24,659 nt of DNA. It comes from CAKOSP01 sp964549115 (GTDB lineage: Bacteria > Bacillota_I > Bacilli_A > RF39 > UBA660). Below, one piece after another: positions 13,927 through 21,063 of the stretch (position 1 is its first letter; every line of letters begins with the position of its first letter). The notes under the pieces are model-generated. The model searched no databases and was not told the origin of the DNA. It saw only the letters and a program-made list of their open reading frames with translations. The translations under genes were made by a program, and so were the position numbers. The stretch lies in NCBI GenBank assembly GCA_964549115.1, contig CAZJTX010000013.1, forward strand, positions 1 to 24,659. Reading direction: 5' to 3'.

Positions 13927-15201
13927 ATGAGTTTAAAGAAAGAAGAATACCAAGACAGATTAGTTGATGATAAGATAAAAGAATATTTAAATATTTTTGG
14001 GGCTGTAAGTATAGAAGGGCCGAAATGGTGTGGAAAAACATGGTCTTCATTAGTTCAAGCTAAATCTTTTATAAATTTATCTAACGAAGACGAAAGAAAT
14101 AAAACGCTATTAAATTATGAGTATGCTTTATCTGGCAAAAGTCCTAAACTCATTGATGAATGGAATTTAGTTCCTCAAATTTGGGATAAAGTTAGGAATG
14201 AATGCGACAGTACTTCTGATAAAGGCTTATATATTTTAACTTGTTCTACAAAGTTAACAGATGAAAAAACAAAAGAAAATATTAAACATTCAGGTGCTGG
14301 CAGAATCGGAAAAATTTATATGAGACCAATGAGTTTATTTGAATCTGGTGAATCTTCTGGAAAAGCATCATTAACAAAAATGTATAATGATACTCAAAAA
14401 GATCAAGTTAATGAAAAAATAACAGTAGAAGACTTGGCTAATTATATTATAAGAGGAGGTTGGCCTGCAAATTTAAATGTACCTATTAAGTTGCAAAATA
14501 TTATTCCTCAAAGTTATGTTGAAGCTATTTTAGATAGCGATATGAACGATGATAAAACAAGAGACAAAGTTAAAATGAATCTTTTATTGAGAAGTCTTGC
14601 TAGAAATGAATCGACACTAGTTAGTAATACTACACTTTTAAAAGATATTACTGAACACGAAAGTGTTGATAATATAGGAAGTAGAAACACTATAGAAGAT
14701 TATTTAAGTGTTCTTGAAAGGTTACATATAATTGAAAATCAACCGGCATATAAAGCAAATTATAGATCTCCGGAAAGAATTGGCAAAACGGCTAAAAAAC
14801 ATTTTACAGACCCATCGCTTGCTTGTGCTTGTTTGAATTTAAATACAAATAAATTATTGGATGATCTTAATACTTTTGGTTTTATGTTTGAAAGTTTGGT
14901 TGAAAGAGATTTAGATATTTATATAAGGTATTTAAATGGTAAGTTGTATCATTTTAGAGATAATATTTCTGGTTTAGAAATTGATTCAATATTGGAATTT
15001 GAAGATGGAAATTATGCAGCGATTGAAATAAAATTAGGTCCGAGAGAGATAGAATCAGCTAAGAAAAAATTGATTAATTTTTCTGAAAAAATGAATAAAA
15101 AACCTAGATTTATGTGTATTATTGTTGGCAATTACGATTTAATTGTTAAAGATAAAGAAACTGGAATATATATAGTGCCAATTACTGCATTAAGACCATA
15201 A
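13927..15201 (+). CDS. AAA ATPase with C-terminal DUF4143 nuclease-like domain
   Basis: 424 residues. The N-terminal AAA_14-type ATPase (about 10-150) has a P-loop IEGPKWCGKTW (Walker A variant GxxxxGKT) and Walker B PKLIDEWN. The helical middle (DLANYIIRGGWPAN) and the C-terminal half match the DUF4143 architecture. GLEIDSILEFEDGNYAAIEIKLG carries the D...ExK pattern of PD-(D/E)XK nuclease folds. These proteins are common, often multicopy, in Firmicutes and Bacteroidetes; their role is uncertain, with defence or mobile-element links suggested. The ATG at 13927 is chosen over 13915 because GGAGG (13917-13921) lies between them. It is monocistronic and preceded by the repeat cluster. Confidence 0.88.
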   Translation: MSLKKEEYQDRLVDDKIKEYLNIFGAVSIEGPKWCGKTWSSLVQAKSFINLSNEDERNKTLLNYEYALSGKSPKLIDEWNLVPQIWDKVRNECDSTSDKGLYILTCSTKLTDEKTKENIKHSGAGRIGKIYMRPMSLFESGESSGKASLTKMYNDTQKDQVNEKITVEDLANYIIRGGWPANLNVPIKLQNIIPQSYVEAILDSDMNDDKTRDKVKMNLLLRSLARNESTLVSNTTLLKDITEHESVDNIGSRNTIEDYLSVLERLHIIENQPAYKANYRSPERIGKTAKKHFTDPSLACACLNLNTNKLLDDLNTFGFMFESLVERDLDIYIRYLNGKLYHFRDNISGLEIDSILEFEDGNYAAIEIKLGPREIESAKKKLINFSEKMNKKPRFMCIIVGNYDLIVKDKETGIYIVPITALRP

Positions 15202-15352
15202 TCTTTAAAAATATAAAAACAATTAATTTTTTTAGTTTTACAAACTGATTACTTAAATTTTGAAGGTTCACTTTCAAAACTTCTGAAAAAACAAAATTTT
15301 GAAAGTAGCAAAAAATTTTTAGTTCCTTTTAAAAGTTGTTCTTTCATATAAA
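15202..15352. other. AT-rich intergenic stretch with short repeats
   Basis: No gene is seen. It holds a 7-bp inverted repeat TTTTGAA (15258-15264) / TTCAAAA (15273-15279) and a nearby second TTTTGAAAGT. No convincing terminator for the ATPase gene is found; poly-A and poly-T runs are present without a GC-bearing stem. Confidence 0.4.
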
Positions 15353-15376
15353 AGTCGAACTAAAAATAGTTCGACT
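15353..15376 (-). terminator. Terminator of tRNA-Gly
   Basis: A perfect 10-bp stem AGTCGAACTA / TAGTTCGACT with a four-base loop, followed on the reverse strand by a short T-rich tail. It lies 12 bases past the tRNA 3' end. Confidence 0.7.
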
Positions 15377-15388
15377 AAAATATTACAA

Positions 15389-15463
15389 TGGAGCGGGTGA
15401 GGAGAATCGAACTCCCATCTCAACCTTGGCAAGGTCGTATATTAACCATTGTACTACACCCGC
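15389..15463 (-). tRNA. tRNA-Gly (anticodon GCC), CCA encoded
   Basis: The reverse strand begins GCGGGTG and ends CACCCGC-T-CCA: a 7-bp acceptor stem, U73 discriminator as usual for bacterial tRNA-Gly, and encoded CCA. The anticodon arm CGACC-TTGCCAA-GGTTG places GCC at 15428-15430. The T-loop GTTCGATTC is canonical. It decodes GGC/GGU. It has its own promoter and terminator, and is divergent from the LtaS-like gene. Confidence 0.97.
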
Positions 15464-15473
15464 TTGTATAAAA

Positions 15474-15502
15474 ATCTTAACAAATAGTTGTAAAATAATC
15501 AA
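15474..15502 (-). promoter_or_regulatory. tRNA-Gly promoter
   Basis: Reverse strand TTGATT (complement of 15497-15502), 17-base spacer, TAAGAT (complement of 15474-15479) with an upstream TG. The start falls a few bases before the mature tRNA. Confidence 0.6.
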
Positions 15503-15508
15503 GATTAA

Positions 15509-15537
15509 TTGTAAATGAATCGTATTATTGATATAAT
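15509..15537 (+). promoter_or_regulatory. Promoter of the LtaS/LCP operon
   Basis: TTGTAA (15509-15514), 17-base spacer, TATAAT (15532-15537) with TG at 15529-15530. It lies next to the divergent tRNA promoter, with no bases of overlap. Confidence 0.7.
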
Positions 15538-15563
15538 TATTTAATAAAAAGGAGCTAAGAAAA

Positions 15564-17570
15564 GTGCATAAATTTAAAGAAATTTATATCAATTCCAAAA
15601 AATTAGTTGTTGAATATATAGCATCTAATAGATTATTCATTTCTTATGTTATTTTATCAATATTAGCGACAAGTTTTTCAAGATATTTAACTTTTGGTCA
15701 TTGTTTTTCATATAGATCATTTTTTATGGATTTAGGTATCATTTTAGCAATAGGTTCTCTTGCTTATTTTATAAAAGCTAAAAATCAATTTAGATATTTA
15801 TTTATATGGTTATTAATATTTACCGTTACATCATTTATAAATTCAGTATATTATATATTTTACCAATCATTTGCTTCTTTAGGTGAACTTGCTTCACTTG
15901 GACAAACTGAAACAGTTATGGATTCAATTTTTGAGAGATTACGATTAAGAGAGTTTTTCTTTTTCTTAAATCCAATTATATTTTATATAATTCATACTAA
16001 ATTAAAAAAAGGAAGTTACTATCCATTAGTTGGTAAGGTTGAAAAAACAAAAACTATGGTTTTAACAACTTTAGCTACAGGATTAGTATTTGTTTCAATA
16101 GTTTTACTTAATTCAAGTAGAGTTGATTATAGTAGATTATCAAAACAATGGAATAGGGTAGCGAACGCTGATAGATTTGGAATAATATTTTATCAAGGTA
16201 ATGACATTATTCAAACACTAACACCAAGAATTAATAGTTTATTTGGTTATGAAGATGCAGCTAATTTATTTAATGAATATTATAAAGAGCATGATGATCA
16301 TGTAAAAAATAAATATACTGGTATTTTAAAAAATAAAAATATAATATTTTTACATCTAGAAAGTATTCAAACTTATTTAATGGATTTAACATTTAATGGA
16401 GAAGAAGTAACACCAGAGATGAATAAATTAGCTAAAGAAGGAATGTTTTTTAAAAACTTCTATCCACAAGTATCAACTGGTACGTCTAGTGATACAGAAT
16501 TTACATTACTTTCGGGTTTGATGCCTGCATTAAGTGGAACAGTATTTGTTAGTTATTATGATAGATATTATGAAACAATTCCTAAGATATTAACTAGGGA
16601 TGATTATTATATATTTAGTATGCATGGTAATAACTCTACTATGTGGAACAGAAATAGAGCTCACCCATCTTTAGGATATCATGACATGTTTTACTCAGAG
16701 TCATTTGAGTATACTCCGGAGGATGTAATTAATTTGGGTATTAATGATTCATTATTTTTTAAACAAGGTTTTGAATATATAGAAAACATGGAAAAAGAAG
16801 GTAAAAAATATATGGGAACGGTTATAACATTAACTAACCATTCAAAGTTTCCAGATGTTAGTATGTATAAAGATCTAGATACTTCATTTACTTATGAAGA
16901 TTACGGAGTTGATATAACAGTTGATTACTTAGCTGAAAAATCAATTGGAGCATATATTAAAAGTAGTCATTATGCAGATTACGCTTTAGGTGAGTTCTTT
17001 AGTTATGTTAATGATTCTCCATATTTTAATGATACAGTATTTGTTCTATACGGGGATCACGATGCAAAGTTCTCAAGAACAAGTATAAATTATGTTTATA
17101 ATTATGACCCTAAAACTGGTGAAGTAAGAGAAGAAGACGATCCTGATTATGTTGAATATGATGTATTTGATCATGAGTTAAATAAAAAGACTCCTTTAAT
17201 TATTTGGACTAAGAATAAAGAACTTAGAAAAACTTTAAAAGGTGAAGTAGATTATTACATGGGGATGATAGATATATCTCCAACTATATTAAATATGATG
17301 GGGTATTATAATAAATACGCTTTAGGAAACGATATATTTAATATTAAAAAAGATAATTATGTAATGTTTCCAAATAGTAATTTCTTGACAGATAAAGTAT
17401 TTTATAATAGTTCAACCGAGGAATATAAAATATTAAAAGAAAATGTAATTTTAGAAAGTGATTATATATCAAATATACTTGAAAAAGTTGAAGAAAAACT
17501 TCAAGTATCAAACAGTATAATTGTATATGATTTGATAAAAAAAGAAGTAATTGAAAAAGGTGCAGAATGA
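15564..17570 (+). CDS. ltaS: Lipoteichoic acid synthase-like phosphoglycerol transferase
   Basis: 668 residues, near the usual LtaS length. Five N-terminal transmembrane helices (about 22-40, 53-70, 78-98, 130-145, 164-183) precede an extracellular sulfatase-fold domain (about 255-620). LHLESIQ gives metal ligand E266; TGTSSDTEF (305-313) is the nucleophile turn; TNHSKF (H426) and LYGDHD (D498, H499) supply further site residues. LtaS polymerises glycerol-phosphate from phosphatidylglycerol onto a glycolipid. In a gapless alignment with the staphylococcal GKTSDSEF motif, the nucleophile Thr falls on Ser308. The start is GTG with GGAG nine bases upstream. First gene of a three-gene envelope operon, overlapping the next by ATGA. 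A related phosphoglycerol or sulfatase-type activity is possible. Confidence 0.9.
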   Translation: MHKFKEIYINSKKLVVEYIASNRLFISYVILSILATSFSRYLTFGHCFSYRSFFMDLGIILAIGSLAYFIKAKNQFRYLFIWLLIFTVTSFINSVYYIFYQSFASLGELASLGQTETVMDSIFERLRLREFFFFLNPIIFYIIHTKLKKGSYYPLVGKVEKTKTMVLTTLATGLVFVSIVLLNSSRVDYSRLSKQWNRVANADRFGIIFYQGNDIIQTLTPRINSLFGYEDAANLFNEYYKEHDDHVKNKYTGILKNKNIIFLHLESIQTYLMDLTFNGEEVTPEMNKLAKEGMFFKNFYPQVSTGTSSDTEFTLLSGLMPALSGTVFVSYYDRYYETIPKILTRDDYYIFSMHGNNSTMWNRNRAHPSLGYHDMFYSESFEYTPEDVINLGINDSLFFKQGFEYIENMEKEGKKYMGTVITLTNHSKFPDVSMYKDLDTSFTYEDYGVDITVDYLAEKSIGAYIKSSHYADYALGEFFSYVNDSPYFNDTVFVLYGDHDAKFSRTSINYVYNYDPKTGEVREEDDPDYVEYDVFDHELNKKTPLIIWTKNKELRKTLKGEVDYYMGMIDISPTILNMMGYYNKYALGNDIFNIKKDNYVMFPNSNFLTDKVFYNSSTEEYKILKENVILESDYISNILEKVEEKLQVSNSIIVYDLIKKEVIEKGAE

Positions 17571-18151
17571 AAAAGAAATTTAGAGTTACACTTGGAATAA
17601 TATTTGTTCTAATTATTTCATTTGGATTGTTATTTTATTTTTCAAAAAAAGATAATAAAGAAGATGTTGTTTATACAGATATTATTGAAAATTATGGTTA
17701 TACATTAAGTCCTAAAGCAACAGCGTTATATAAAGAACATTTTTATGAATTAAAAGAAATGTTAGAAAGTAATTCATTTAAAAAAGAAGATTATGTTAAA
17801 AAAGTAAGTATGTTATTTATAATTGATTTATATACTTTATCAAACAAAGATAATAAATATGATGTAGGGGGAACAGAATTTATTCATCCGGAGTTTGTAG
17901 AAAATTATTCACTAAAAGTAAAAGATACAATATATAAATATTTAAATACAGAAAAGAAAAAGGATAGAGTTGAAGTTAAGTCGATTAAAATAACCAACTT
18001 TGAAGAAGAGGAAGACAATTATATTATTAATTTATCTTGGAAATATAACAAAGATAAAGAATATGATAATATATCAACAATAAAAATAATTGAGTTAGAT
18101 AATAAAATGTATATAGTAGAACATGAAGGGGCCTATGAAAGTATTAATTAA
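17567..18151 (+). CDS. Single-pass membrane protein of unknown function
   Basis: 194 residues. The basic N-terminus and one helix (about 5-25) act as an uncleaved anchor or signal. The remaining 165 residues are hydrophilic and probably extracytoplasmic, with a helical first half and a beta-rich C-terminal half (VEVKSIKITNFEEEEDNYIINLSWKY), resembling a small NTF2/cystatin-like sensory or scaffold domain (inference). Its start overlaps the LtaS stop (ATGA), and it overlaps the LCP gene by 17 bases, so it is tightly co-translated with two wall-polymer enzymes and may be an accessory factor for them. I do not recognise the family. Confidence 0.8.
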   Translation: MKKKFRVTLGIIFVLIISFGLLFYFSKKDNKEDVVYTDIIENYGYTLSPKATALYKEHFYELKEMLESNSFKKEDYVKKVSMLFIIDLYTLSNKDNKYDVGGTEFIHPEFVENYSLKVKDTIYKYLNTEKKKDRVEVKSIKITNFEEEEDNYIINLSWKYNKDKEYDNISTIKIIELDNKMYIVEHEGAYESIN

Positions 18152-20048
18152 CAAATTAACTAGGGGTAAAAAAAGATATTTAATTATATATCTTGTTACT
18201 CTTTTAGTCTATATAGTTACATTTGCAATATTTATAAAGAATATTGTTAATTTAAGTGGTATAGAATCATTTTTAAGATATTCTTTATTAATATTCTTCT
18301 TTTTCTACTTTATAATGTATTTTATAAGTAATCTTTTTATAATTATACAGAAATACACTAAAACATATATCATTGTAACTTTAGTTACGTACATATTTAT
18401 TATAGGATTTGTATTTAGTTCAGTTGTAATAAGTGGCTTATATAAAAACATATTGCACTTTAGAGATGATAATAAAGTTATGTATACATCTTACTTAATT
18501 AATATGGATAATACTGAATTTAATCTAAGTAGTAGAATAGGTATTATCGAAGATGAAGAAGAAATCGAAGGTTTTATATTAGCAAAAAAACTATATGAAA
18601 AAGAGAATTTAAGTAATGAGTTAGTTTATTATGAAGATTACTTGGAAATGTTATATGATCTTTATGATGGTGATATAGATGCGATATTTATGCCTAGTAA
18701 TTATATTGATTTATATAGAGAAGACGAAGGATTCGAAAATATAGAAACTGAGACTAATATAGTGTTTAAATTTAGTGAAAAAAGTGAAGCTAAACAAGCC
18801 ACTTTATCAACAAAAGACTTTAATGATCCTATGACATTTTTAATACTAGGAGTAGATTCTAAAAAAGATGGCTTAAATGAACAAGCGGGGTTTAATGGTG
18901 ATGTAATTATGTTAATTACTTTTAACCCTAAAACATTAAATACAACTATGTTAAGTCTTCCAAGAGATATAATGGTTCCAATTGCGTGTAGAGGAAATAA
19001 AGTTTCAAGAATTAATTCATCAACTGGAAGCGGTACTAAGTGTGCTGTTGATACAATAGAAGCATTAACTGGTGTTAATATTGATTACTATGTGAAAATC
19101 AATTTTAAGGGTGTTGTAGACCTTGTTGATACTTTAGGTGGTATTGAGGTAGATGTAGAAAAACCAAATCACCCAACTGCTAAAAACAAGTATAATGGTA
19201 GGATATGTGAGCAAGACTCTAATAGAAGTTTTTCTAATTTGATCTGTTTTGACACAGGGTTGCAAAAACTAGATGGTGAACAAGCTTTAGCATATACTAG
19301 AAATAGAAAGTTATATATTAATGATTTATGGCGAAATAAACATCAACAACAAGTTTTATCAGCCATAGCTAATAAAGTAGCGGAACTAAATACTTATTCA
19401 GAATTCGAACAAGTTCTTAATACTATTAGTAAAAATATGTCTATTAATATGGAACCAAAAGTTATGTTATCGGGTTACGAAGTTATTAAAAGAATAATAA
19501 AAAACAAAGATGAAAAAACAAATATAGATGTAGAAAAATTACAATTAGAAGTGTATGGATTACGCGTTAAAGTTTCAGAAAAGGGCGGAGCTTTATCAGT
19601 ACTAGGATACTATGATGATTCACTGGATGAAATAATTCACGCGATGAAAGTAAACTTAGAATTAGAAAAACCTAAGATAATAAAAACATTTAGTTTTTCA
19701 ACCGAAGAAGAATATACTCAGCATTTACCTGGTAAAGGAAAAACATCAAAACAAACGTCAAGAATATTACCTAGCTTTGTTGGCAAAACTCAAACCGATG
19801 CTGAAGCTTTTTGTACTAAAGAAAATATAAAATGTACTTTTGAATTAGTAGCAAAAGATAGTCAATATTTTAATGTAAATTATTCAAAAGGTAAAATAGG
19901 TAAACAAAGTGTATTTGCTCAAAAATTGTTGGGTACATTCAACGATATAGTATTTTATATAAATGATGAAGTACACACACCAATACCTATTGAACCTACT
20001 CCAGAAGAAATAGAAGAACGAGAAGAAGAAAGCACTAATGAAGATTAG
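18135..20048 (+). CDS. LCP (LytR-CpsA-Psr) family ligase with PASTA-like C-terminus
   Basis: 637 residues. Three or four N-terminal membrane helices (about 14-38, 46-70, 78-102) are followed by a region (about 130-215) that resembles half of a solute-binding fold (IGIIEDEEEIEGFILAKKLY, DGDIDAIFMPS). The LCP catalytic domain spans about 233-415: ILGVDSKKD, FNGDVIML, TMLSLPRDIMVPI, VDTLGGIEV and GEQALAYTRNRK are its hallmarks, with conserved Arg/Asp binding the polyprenyl-pyrophosphate. A PASTA-like module (about 545-610; LPSFVGKTQTDAEAFC) and an acidic tail complete it. LCP enzymes transfer teichoic acid or capsule polymers from lipid carrier to peptidoglycan. The ATG at 18135 is chosen over 18123 because GAAGGGG lies just before it. 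Confidence 0.92.
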   Translation: MKVLINKLTRGKKRYLIIYLVTLLVYIVTFAIFIKNIVNLSGIESFLRYSLLIFFFFYFIMYFISNLFIIIQKYTKTYIIVTLVTYIFIIGFVFSSVVISGLYKNILHFRDDNKVMYTSYLINMDNTEFNLSSRIGIIEDEEEIEGFILAKKLYEKENLSNELVYYEDYLEMLYDLYDGDIDAIFMPSNYIDLYREDEGFENIETETNIVFKFSEKSEAKQATLSTKDFNDPMTFLILGVDSKKDGLNEQAGFNGDVIMLITFNPKTLNTTMLSLPRDIMVPIACRGNKVSRINSSTGSGTKCAVDTIEALTGVNIDYYVKINFKGVVDLVDTLGGIEVDVEKPNHPTAKNKYNGRICEQDSNRSFSNLICFDTGLQKLDGEQALAYTRNRKLYINDLWRNKHQQQVLSAIANKVAELNTYSEFEQVLNTISKNMSINMEPKVMLSGYEVIKRIIKNKDEKTNIDVEKLQLEVYGLRVKVSEKGGALSVLGYYDDSLDEIIHAMKVNLELEKPKIIKTFSFSTEEEYTQHLPGKGKTSKQTSRILPSFVGKTQTDAEAFCTKENIKCTFELVAKDSQYFNVNYSKGKIGKQSVFAQKLLGTFNDIVFYINDEVHTPIPIEPTPEEIEEREEESTNED

Positions 20049-20056
20049 TGCTTTTT
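20029..20056. terminator. Terminator in the overlapping ends of the LCP and Lys-rich genes
   Basis: An 11-bp perfect stem AAAGCACTAAT / ATTAGTGCTTT with GAAG loop, then Ts. Both stop codons (20046-20048 forward, 20045-20047 reverse) lie inside the right arm. Forward termination is well supported. The reverse side has only a broken T-rich tract. Confidence 0.8.
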
Positions 20057-20926
20057 CTTTTTAGATTTAGTTTGATTTGGTCTTTTAGACTTAGCTTTAT
20101 TACCAGTGTTTTTTTTCTTTGGAACATTCTTTTTCTTTTTAGTACTACTTTGTGGTTTTTTACTACTCTTTGTAGCGCTTTGTACTTTCTTCTCAACAAC
20201 TTGTTTCTTTTTAACATCTTTAGTTGTATCTTGAACCTTTTTGTCTACTTTAGTAGTGTTTTGTATCTTCTTATCAACTTTAGTCGAAGCCTGTTTCTTT
20301 TTAACATCTTTAGTTGTATCTTGAACCTTTTTGTCTACTTTAGTAGTGCTTTGTAGCTTTTTATCAACTTTAGTCGAAGCTTGTTTCTTTTTGCCACCTT
20401 TGGTCGGATCTTGAATCTTTTTGTCGGTTTTTGCAATACTTTGTATTTTCTTGTCATCTTTAATATTTTTTAAAGGTTTATTGTCAACTTTAGTTGTCTT
20501 TTGTCGAACTTTGTCGGATTTTGTCGATTTTAGTTGAGCTTTGTCAGTTTTTATTGATTCTTGTCGAATTTTATTTTTATTAGGTTTCGATTGAGCTAAT
20601 TTTTCAAATTTCGATTTCTTTTGTCGAATTTTGTCGAATTTTGTCTTTTTCCCTAGCAAAGTTAATAATTTTGTGATATAGTTTGAATTACGCGTATAGT
20701 TCCTCTCAGAACGAGACGCAGAGCGCTTATCCAAAGCGCTCTTTTTTTGTGCAGATTTTTGTTTGTTGCTTTTGACAGGGATGTTATGTTTTTGTTTATA
20801 ATTCGAGCTTTTCTTATCAATATAAGAAAGAAACAAATATAACATTGTTAAAAATAATATAACTAAATAGCTAGAAATAAGTGATATTAACACTATATCT
20901 ATTTTATCAAAGTTGCGATCAAACAT
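20045..20926 (-). CDS. Membrane-anchored lysine-rich decapeptide-repeat protein
   Basis: 293 residues. One strongly hydrophobic helix (about 11-35) after an acidic N-terminus is followed by about 255 extremely Lys-rich residues. From about 95 to 262 the sequence is a run of roughly 16 degenerate 10-residue units with consensus TKVDKKxQxT, ending in a poly-basic KKKKH tail. By the positive-inside rule the tail should face the cytoplasm, where it could bind nucleic acid or ribosomes; if outside, it would bind anionic teichoic acids. No catalytic motif is seen. It is convergent with the LCP gene and overlaps it by four bases. Low complexity means homology searches will mislead. Its size probably varies between strains. 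Confidence 0.75.
   Translation of the reverse strand: MFDRNFDKIDIVLISLISSYLVILFLTMLYLFLSYIDKKSSNYKQKHNIPVKSNKQKSAQKKSALDKRSASRSERNYTRNSNYITKLLTLLGKKTKFDKIRQKKSKFEKLAQSKPNKNKIRQESIKTDKAQLKSTKSDKVRQKTTKVDNKPLKNIKDDKKIQSIAKTDKKIQDPTKGGKKKQASTKVDKKLQSTTKVDKKVQDTTKDVKKKQASTKVDKKIQNTTKVDKKVQDTTKDVKKKQVVEKKVQSATKSSKKPQSSTKKKKNVPKKKNTGNKAKSKRPNQTKSKKKKH
20202..20381. repeat. Two 90-bp tandem repeats within the Lys-rich gene
   Basis: 20202-20291 and 20292-20381 differ at only about four positions by eye. Each is a set of three 30-bp units (30 codons together). More diverged 30-bp units extend on both sides. The near identity marks a recent duplication. Confidence 0.85.
20721..20748 (+). terminator. 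Intrinsic terminator on the strand opposite the Lys-rich gene
   Basis: GAGCGCTT / AAGCGCTC, a GC-rich 8-bp stem with a five-base loop (20729-20733), is followed by seven Ts (20742-20748). Read forward it is a textbook terminator, yet it lies inside codons of the reverse-strand gene (near residues 61-70). Confidence 0.55.
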
Positions 20927-20941
20927 AACCTCACCACATTT

Positions 20942-20952
20942 ATTATATTATA
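20942..20952 (-). promoter_or_regulatory. Probable -10 for the Lys-rich protein gene
   Basis: Reverse strand TATAATATAAT gives two overlapping -10 candidates, about 16-20 bases from the ATG. No strong -35 is seen. GGTGAGG precedes the ATG closely. Confidence 0.4.
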
Positions 20953-20976
20953 GATTTTTATAAATAACTAGTATAC

Positions 20977-20998
20977 TCTTTACATTAAATAGTAAAGA
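20977..20998. promoter_or_regulatory. Palindrome between divergent genes, possible operator
   Basis: TCTTTAC-N8-GTAAAGA, perfect 7-bp arms over 22 bases, lies between the promoters of the Lys-rich gene and the dockerin/cohesin operon. The size suits a dimeric repressor. No regulator gene is nearby. Confidence 0.5.
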
Positions 20999-21030
20999 CA
21001 TGTTGTGTAAACAAGAAAAATATTCGTTTT

Positions 21031-21041
21031 TGCTATATAAT
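21031..21041 (+). promoter_or_regulatory. Promoter -10 of the dockerin/cohesin operon
   Basis: Perfect TATAAT at 21036-21041; the matching -35 window (about 21013-21018, AAGAAA) is poor. A weak -35 next to the palindrome suggests activation or other control. Confidence 0.5.
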
Positions 21042-21063
21042 ATATATAGAAGGTAAGGTATGG

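Noticed and set aside
15336..15518. A 60-residue forward reading frame (GAGEENRTPISTLARSY...)
   Set aside because: It is the well-known artefact of translating the complement of a tRNA gene; the tRNA-Gly lies on the reverse strand here.
20035..20356. Short frames on both strands inside the Lys-rich repeat gene
   Set aside because: They are shadows of the 30-bp repeats, with no ribosome site and low-complexity composition.
20202..20381. CRISPR array
   Set aside because: Repeats are contiguous, in codon phase, with no unique spacers and no cas genes.
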